The position numbers and the translations under genes were made by a program. The notes beneath the pieces were generated by a model. That model searched no databases, was not told the DNA's origin, and saw nothing but the letters and a program-made list of their open reading frames with translations. A DNA stretch of 8,465 bases, taken from the NCBI GenBank assembly GCA_013698135.1, contig JACCVM010000109.1, positions 1 to 8,465 on the forward strand, written 5' to 3'. The stretch is from Euzebyaceae bacterium (lineage in GTDB: Bacteria; Actinomycetota; Nitriliruptoria; Euzebyales; Egibacteraceae). This document shows, in pieces, positions 5,713 through 8,465 of this stretch (position 1 is its first letter; every line of letters begins with the position of its first letter).

Positions 5713-6198
5713 CTACTCGTGGTGGCCGAACCACCCGGGGGCGTCAACTCGCAGCGCGTGCGCAGCGCCGTCCCGCTCAGCGAGCGTCGCGAGGTCACGT
5801 TCTAGCCGGGTAGCGCGCTCTTGGCCGAGGCGGGCGGCCCAGTCGCCGCGGATGCGGTCCAACAAGCGGGCGGACAGCTCGAGCAGGTCGACGCCGCGCG
5901 GCGTGACGCACACGAGTTTGCGCCGGCCATCGGCCGGATCGCCCCTCCTGACGGCGTAGCCGAGCCGCTCAAGCGCATCGATCGTCTTGGCCGCCGCCTG
6001 CTTGGAGACCCCAAGCCGACGGCCTAGTTCCGCGGCGGTCGCACCCTGAGGCCGGATCGCTTGCAGTGCGAACCCGTGAACCGGGCGCACGCCTGGATGG
6101 CCGGCACGCGCCAGTTCCTCATGCAGGTCATCGACGATCGCGCGAAAGGCCTGCAGCAGCAGCAGCGGGAGGGCGAATCCAGGAGCGTCGTCGGCCAT
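5713..6198 (-). CDS. MarR-family transcriptional regulator
   Basis: This 161-residue protein has the MarR winged-helix plan: an N-terminal dimerisation helix (about 8-32), the helix-turn-helix TAAELGRRLGVSKQAAAKTI (54-73) and LERLGYAVRRGDPADGRRK (76-94), with the wing DPADGRR (87-93). C-terminal dimerisation helices follow (about 102-146). MarR proteins usually repress divergent genes and release DNA when a small ligand or oxidation is sensed. I chose ATG at 6198-6196; an in-frame TTG at 6222 would add eight residues but lies inside the palindromic operator. There is no good Shine-Dalgarno sequence, and a TAGACT element at 6210-6215 suggests a nearly leaderless mRNA. The neighbours are a divergent cupin gene and a broken dehydrogenase gene downstream. 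The ligand is unknown. Confidence 0.88.
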   Translation of the reverse strand: MADDAPGFALPLLLLQAFRAIVDDLHEELARAGHPGVRPVHGFALQAIRPQGATAAELGRRLGVSKQAAAKTIDALERLGYAVRRGDPADGRRKLVCVTPRGVDLLELSARLLDRIRGDWAARLGQERATRLERDLATLAERDGAAHALRVDAPGWFGHHE

Positions 6199-6209
6199 GG
6201 CAGGTTGCG

Positions 6210-6215
6210 AGTCTA
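6210..6215 (-). promoter_or_regulatory. Candidate -10 element of marR
   Basis: The minus strand reads TAGACT at 6215-6210, fitting TAnnnT. It lies 11 bases before the marR ATG, so the mRNA leader would be only about five bases, in line with the missing ribosome-binding site. It abuts the palindrome at 6216-6255, so a protein bound there would block this promoter. No -35 is recognisable. Confidence 0.3.
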
Positions 6216-6255
6216 TCGACAACGTGGTTGACTATCTAGACAATCAGGTTGTCGA
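6216..6255. promoter_or_regulatory. Tandem nested palindromes, probable MarR operator
   Basis: Two 19-bp sites with an 8-3-8 layout lie at 6216-6234 (TCGACAAC, gtg, GTTGACTA) and 6237-6255 (TAGACAAT, cag, GTTGTCGA). Each is an imperfect palindrome (6 of 8 half-site positions). The second is the reverse complement of the first at 16 of 19 positions, so the whole 40 bp is one larger palindrome around 6235-6236. Centres are 21 bp apart, two helical turns, so two dimers could bind the same DNA face. The position between divergent marR and cupin genes is typical of MarR autoregulation. That MarR binds here is inferred. Confidence 0.6.
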
Positions 6256-6277
6256 CCCAAGCGATCCGAGGAGTGTC

Positions 6278-6655
6278 ATGCCCGTCGTGCGCGCCAGTGA
6301 GCACCGCCGCACTGAGACGCCCAACGCCGTAATGACCACGTATGCTTCGCCAACGCTGGGCGGCGCTAGCACCGCTGTGTGGCACGTGGTGATGCGCCCT
6401 GGCCAGGAGGGTCCGCTCCACAGCATCGATTCGGAGCAGGTCTGGACCGTGATCCAGGGCGCCGCGGCGCTCGAGGTGGGACTGGAGGCCACGACGCTGC
6501 GGCCAGGCGACTCGGCGGTCCTGCCTGCAGATGTATTGCGCCGGGTGAGCTGCGCCAGTGACGATGGCTTCGAGGCGATCGTTGCGGCGCCGGCAGGCGC
6601 ACGGGCGACGTTGCCGGACGGCACCAATCGCGGTGTGCCGCCCTGGATCACGTAG
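6278..6655 (+). CDS. Small single-domain cupin protein
   Basis: This 125-residue protein has a single cupin beta-barrel. Cupin motif 1 is recognisable in RPGQEGPLHSIDSEQVW (40-56) and motif 2 in LRPGDSAVLPADVLRRV (74-90). Of the usual metal ligands, H48 is kept and E53 may fill the glutamate role. The second histidine of HxH is I50, and the motif-2 histidine position holds arginine (R88 or R89). It may therefore bind metal weakly or not at all, or serve as a ligand-binding or regulatory cupin. The start is ATG at 6278, with GAGGAG at 6268-6273. An in-frame ATG at 6197 lies within marR and would translate the operator region, so it is rejected. Divergent from marR across the palindromic operator, it is a probable target of that repressor. 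Its function is unknown. Confidence 0.8.
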   Translation: MPVVRASEHRRTETPNAVMTTYASPTLGGASTAVWHVVMRPGQEGPLHSIDSEQVWTVIQGAAALEVGLEATTLRPGDSAVLPADVLRRVSCASDDGFEAIVAAPAGARATLPDGTNRGVPPWIT

Positions 6656-6812
6656 ATGTGCGCGAACCGTGACCGCTCCAACGGCGGCACCATTCGCGCG
6701 GCGGTGATGCTGACGGTGCGCGACGTCCCCGTGGGGTGACTGGCGGTGCTTCGCCCAGGATCCCGACGGCTACGTGATCGAGGTCGAGCAGCCGCCCGAG
6801 GCGTCTGGCTAA
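6656..6812 (+). pseudogene. VOC (glyoxalase/dioxygenase-like) protein remnant with internal deletion
   Basis: Directly after the cupin stop (TAGATG), a frame from 6656 gives IRAAVMLTVRDVPV before a TGA at 6737-6739. This looks like the first strand of a vicinal-oxygen-chelate protein. In another frame, 6741-6812 gives WRCFAQDPDGYVIEVEQPPE and ends at TAA, which matches the typical VOC C-terminus (DPDGY followed by the Glu metal ligand). A VOC domain has about 115-130 residues; fewer than 50 remain and the central part is missing. I infer an internal deletion with a frameshift. Each part is short, so the N-terminal assignment is weaker than the C-terminal one. Confidence 0.5.
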
Positions 6813-6855
6813 TCTCGTCCAAGCGTAGGCCCATGGAGGAGCCTGGTTCGCTGTC

Positions 6856-7026
6856 TCACGGCTCGTGACTGGCAATGGCGCATTCGAGCTCGCTGCGCAT
6901 GGCGCTCAATTCGCGTTCGTCCAGGGAACGCGAGAAGTGTTCGCGAATGGCGCGTAGATGCGCTGGCGCCGCGGCTCGTAAGGTCCTTGCGCGTGGCCCG
7001 ATCGCACGGTGACCTACTGCCGACAC
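6856..7026 (-). pseudogene. C-terminal remnant of a second MarR-like regulator
   Basis: The frame ending at TGA 6858-6856 reads PRARTLRAAAPAHLRAIREH, then FSRSLDERELSAMRSELE. This is the pattern of the C-terminal dimerisation helices of MarR regulators (an AAPAHL segment, then H/R-F and a predicted helix with repeated Glu/Leu). A GTG at 7026 could start it, but no helix-turn-helix precedes it, and the neighbouring gene ends only 30 bases away at 7057. It is therefore read as the tail of a lost regulator. It differs in sequence from the intact MarR at 5713-6198, so it is not a simple local duplication. The call rests on pattern similarity of about 50 residues. Confidence 0.42.
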
Positions 7027-7056
7027 TGCTGGTCGACAGCACGTCAGGGGCGCTGG

Positions 7057-8073
7057 TCACTGCTCGAACTCCCCGGGACCGAGGACTTCCCAGTACAACG
7101 TCTCCGGGTCTGAGATCGACCGGAAGGGGATGGAGTAGTTGATGACTTTGGAGTTCTCGCGGCTGATGCCCCACAGGGTCGACTTGGAGCGCGCGTTGTC
7201 CCACGCGATTCCCTGCCCTTCGATTCCCGGTAGGCGGACTGTGGCGATCCACTCGAGCTCCGCACCAGCGCGGGGGACCTTCATCACGTAGGCCTCCGGA
7301 AGGTCGTGGCCCGTGAGGTACAGCCGACCGTCGGGCCCCCACGACCCGCCGGAGTTACTCATGAGGTCGAACTTGTCGAGGATCGCCTTGGGGATGGTCC
7401 AGGACTGGACCACCTGGAAGGCGTTGTCCATCTTGACGACCTGCGTGTTGTAGGTCTTGCCATAGGGCTCGGTCTGTCCTTCCTGGACTTTGTCGTAGTT
7501 CGCGAAGGCAGCCCACCACGCGCCGTCGTGACGGTCCAACCACGTGAGCGAACCTCGGTAGATGCCGAAGCTGTGCGTGTCGATCGGCCGCATCGTCCTA
7601 GCGTTGAACACTTCGATGGAACTCTCCATCGGCCACTCCGGGTAGTTGGAGTGTGCGGCGTAGAGCTTCCTGTTGACAACGACACCGCTGTCGAGGTGCT
7701 CGATGGGGCCGTCCTCAACCCCGGCGAACTGCAGCAGCGCCTCGCCGGTAGACCGGTCGTGCTTGGTGATCGTCCGGTTGTTCACCGCGTAGAAGTGTCG
7801 CTTGCCGATCGCGACTCCCTGGTTGGCATCGAAGGCGTCGTAGGACCTGACAGCCGTGCCGTCCAGCGTCGGGACGTCCTCGGCATCAACCTGAGGATCA
7901 GCAGCGCGGTCTGGTTGTGCAGGGAGTGCTGATGCCGAGGCGTCAGCCCGTGTGTGAGCCTGGGCCACGACAGACCCTGGGGGTGGTGCCTGAGCCGAGC
8001 CCGGCAGCGCGCCCAGGGCGATCGCGGCCAGCGCCGCGACCAGCGCTGCGGAGACCTTCGAGCGAAAGAGCAT
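7057..8073 (-). CDS. Secreted protein of unknown function, probable beta-propeller
   Basis: This 338-residue protein has a clear signal peptide: positive LFRSK, a hydrophobic Ala/Leu core (8-24) and an AQA cleavage site after residue 29. A Pro/Ala/Asp-rich linker to about residue 70 follows. The mature part shows repeated strand patterns and conserved-looking blocks: NQGVAIGKRHFYAVNNRTI (84-102), HLDSGVVVNRKLYAAHSNYP (126-145), SFGIYRGSLTWLDRHDGAWW (168-187), SNSGGSWGPDGRLYLTGHDL (239-258) and GIEGQGIAWD (283-292). I recall a conserved family with these blocks, often loosely annotated as cycloisomerase or lactonase-like beta-propellers, without a proven function. There is no Cys-based lipobox or C-terminal anchor. 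The start is ATG at 8073-8071, with GGAGG about five bases upstream (TTACGGAGGATGAC context). The frame stays open upstream, but the signal peptide fixes the start. Confidence 0.82.
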   Translation of the reverse strand: MLFRSKVSAALVAALAAIALGALPGSAQAPPPGSVVAQAHTRADASASALPAQPDRAADPQVDAEDVPTLDGTAVRSYDAFDANQGVAIGKRHFYAVNNRTITKHDRSTGEALLQFAGVEDGPIEHLDSGVVVNRKLYAAHSNYPEWPMESSIEVFNARTMRPIDTHSFGIYRGSLTWLDRHDGAWWAAFANYDKVQEGQTEPYGKTYNTQVVKMDNAFQVVQSWTIPKAILDKFDLMSNSGGSWGPDGRLYLTGHDLPEAYVMKVPRAGAELEWIATVRLPGIEGQGIAWDNARSKSTLWGISRENSKVINYSIPFRSISDPETLYWEVLGPGEFEQ

Positions 8074-8381
8074 GTCATCCTCCGTAATGGTGAGGTCCAG
8101 ATGTTGAGTACGGCGGCGCGGACGTTCCTGCATGCGTGACCCGTCGCTGTTGACAGCACGGCGGGTCATCGCGGTAATCAGCCTCGTGCCCGCTCGAATC
8201 CACGTCGTGAACGCGCGTCCGAAATGGGATGAACCTTCCGTGAAGTCCCACACCCCCCGCCCTTGACACCGACGAGCAGGACGCCCCCTGCGATGCGCTG
8301 GCTGAACAGGCAGACCATCGTTGCCGTCGGCGGAGGGAAGATCGCCCAATGGGCGACGTCTCAACACCGTGGCTTCTGGAG
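8074..8381. other. Intergenic region without a convincing gene
   Basis: These 308 bases hold the ribosome-binding site of the secreted-protein gene and presumably its promoter. Open frames here have no recognisable similarity. A TTGACA at 8263-8268 (plus strand) has no -10 partner at the right distance. GCTGT-TG-ACAGC at 8146-8157 and the palindrome at 8342-8356 are short inverted repeats that could be regulatory. I do not see a clear minus-strand -35/-10 pair. Confidence 0.5.
8342..8356. other. Perfect 15-bp palindrome downstream of the edge gene
   Basis: TCGCCCA, one base, TGGGCGA form perfect seven-base arms. On the minus strand it begins about 25 bases after the possible stop at 8382-8384 and is followed by TCTTCCCT, only weakly pyrimidine-rich. 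It could be a weak terminator hairpin (TCGCC stem, five-base loop) for the gene entering from the right edge, or an operator. The evidence is limited to the symmetry. Confidence 0.25.
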
Positions 8382-8465
8382 TCAGTCCCGAGCGCCTTGG
8401 GCGCGGGGGTCGGCGGGGGCGCCGTCGATGCCCTTCGCCGAGCGGACGGCCGCGCGGATCGCGGC
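8382..8465 (-). CDS. Possible 3' end of a gene cut by the window edge
   Basis: A minus-strand frame is open from the window edge to TGA at 8384-8382 and gives 27 residues, beginning AAIRAAVRSAKGIDGAP. By my count 25 of 27 third codon positions are G or C, which suggests real coding in this high-GC genome. A plus-strand frame from ATG 8349 (MGDVSTPWLLES) is also open to the edge, behind GGAGGGA at somewhat long spacing, with lower third-position GC (about 31 of 39). I favour the minus strand. No family is recognised. Confidence 0.35.
   Translation of the reverse strand, partial: AAIRAAVRSAKGIDGAPADPRAQGARD

Noticed and set aside
6199..6222. In-frame TTG start for marR at 6222
   Set aside because: It would put the marR coding start within the palindromic operator and upstream of the likely -10 at 6210-6215.
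6197..6277. Upstream ATG for the cupin gene at 6197
   Set aside because: It lies in marR and would translate the operator; the ATG at 6278 has GAGGAG and matches where cupin similarity begins.
7027..7041. Hairpin TGCTG-GTCGA-CAGCA after the secreted-protein gene
   Set aside because: A five-base stem without a U-tract is too weak to call as a terminator.
6809..7342. Minus-strand open frame of 177 codons
   Set aside because: It overlaps the secreted-protein gene in another frame and the translation looks like compositional filler; the MarR tail is in a different frame.
8074..8367. N-terminal extension of the secreted-protein frame
   Set aside because: It would bury a textbook signal peptide, and the ATG at 8073 has a good ribosome-binding site.
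1..8465. CRISPR array, tRNA or rRNA genes, insertion sequences, toxin-antitoxin or phage-defence systems
   Set aside because: No repeat-spacer pattern, tRNA-like fold with CCA or T-loop, transposase motif or known defence domain was seen on either strand.

Overview
The window is high-GC DNA from an actinobacterium. The evidence is a BldD-type regulator, a tsaE-tsaB-rimI-tsaD cluster in actinobacterial order, frequent GTG starts and strongly GC-biased third codon positions. I cannot place the genus; a deep-branching actinobacterial lineage is possible but is only a guess.

Left part (1-4621), core genes. A BldD-like cyclic-di-GMP-responsive regulator (+, 100-576) sits behind a candidate BldD box. 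It converges on a five-gene minus-strand operon read right to left: tsaE, tsaB, rimI, tsaD and a two-part GNAT acetyltransferase. The last four genes are stitched by 1-bp (TGATG, TAGTG) and 4-bp (GTGA) stop/start overlaps, so they are probably translationally coupled. TsaB, TsaD and TsaE make the N6-threonylcarbamoyl-adenosine (t6A37) modification of ANN-decoding tRNAs. RimI is a protein N-terminal acetyltransferase. A 12-codon leader ORF with a perfect AGGAGG overlaps the tsaE start and may control entry of ribosomes into the operon.

Middle part (4622-7056), accessory. A crotonase-fold protein (+) that lacks both canonical hydratase glutamates is followed by an eroded region. It holds an SDR dehydrogenase remnant with its two ends joined and its middle lost, an intact MarR regulator (-), a divergent small cupin (+), a VOC/glyoxalase-like remnant that also keeps only its two ends, and a MarR C-terminal remnant (-). 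Between marR and the cupin gene lies a 40-bp palindrome made of two 19-bp palindromes 21 bp apart, a good candidate for the MarR operator.

Right part (7057-8465). A secreted protein with a clear signal peptide and probable beta-propeller fold (-) is preceded by about 300 bases without a convincing gene. The last 84 bases may be the 3' end of another minus-strand gene. I saw no tRNA, rRNA, CRISPR array, insertion sequence or phage gene. The most unusual signals are the leader ORF at tsaE, the nested-palindrome operator and the cluster of internally deleted gene remnants.
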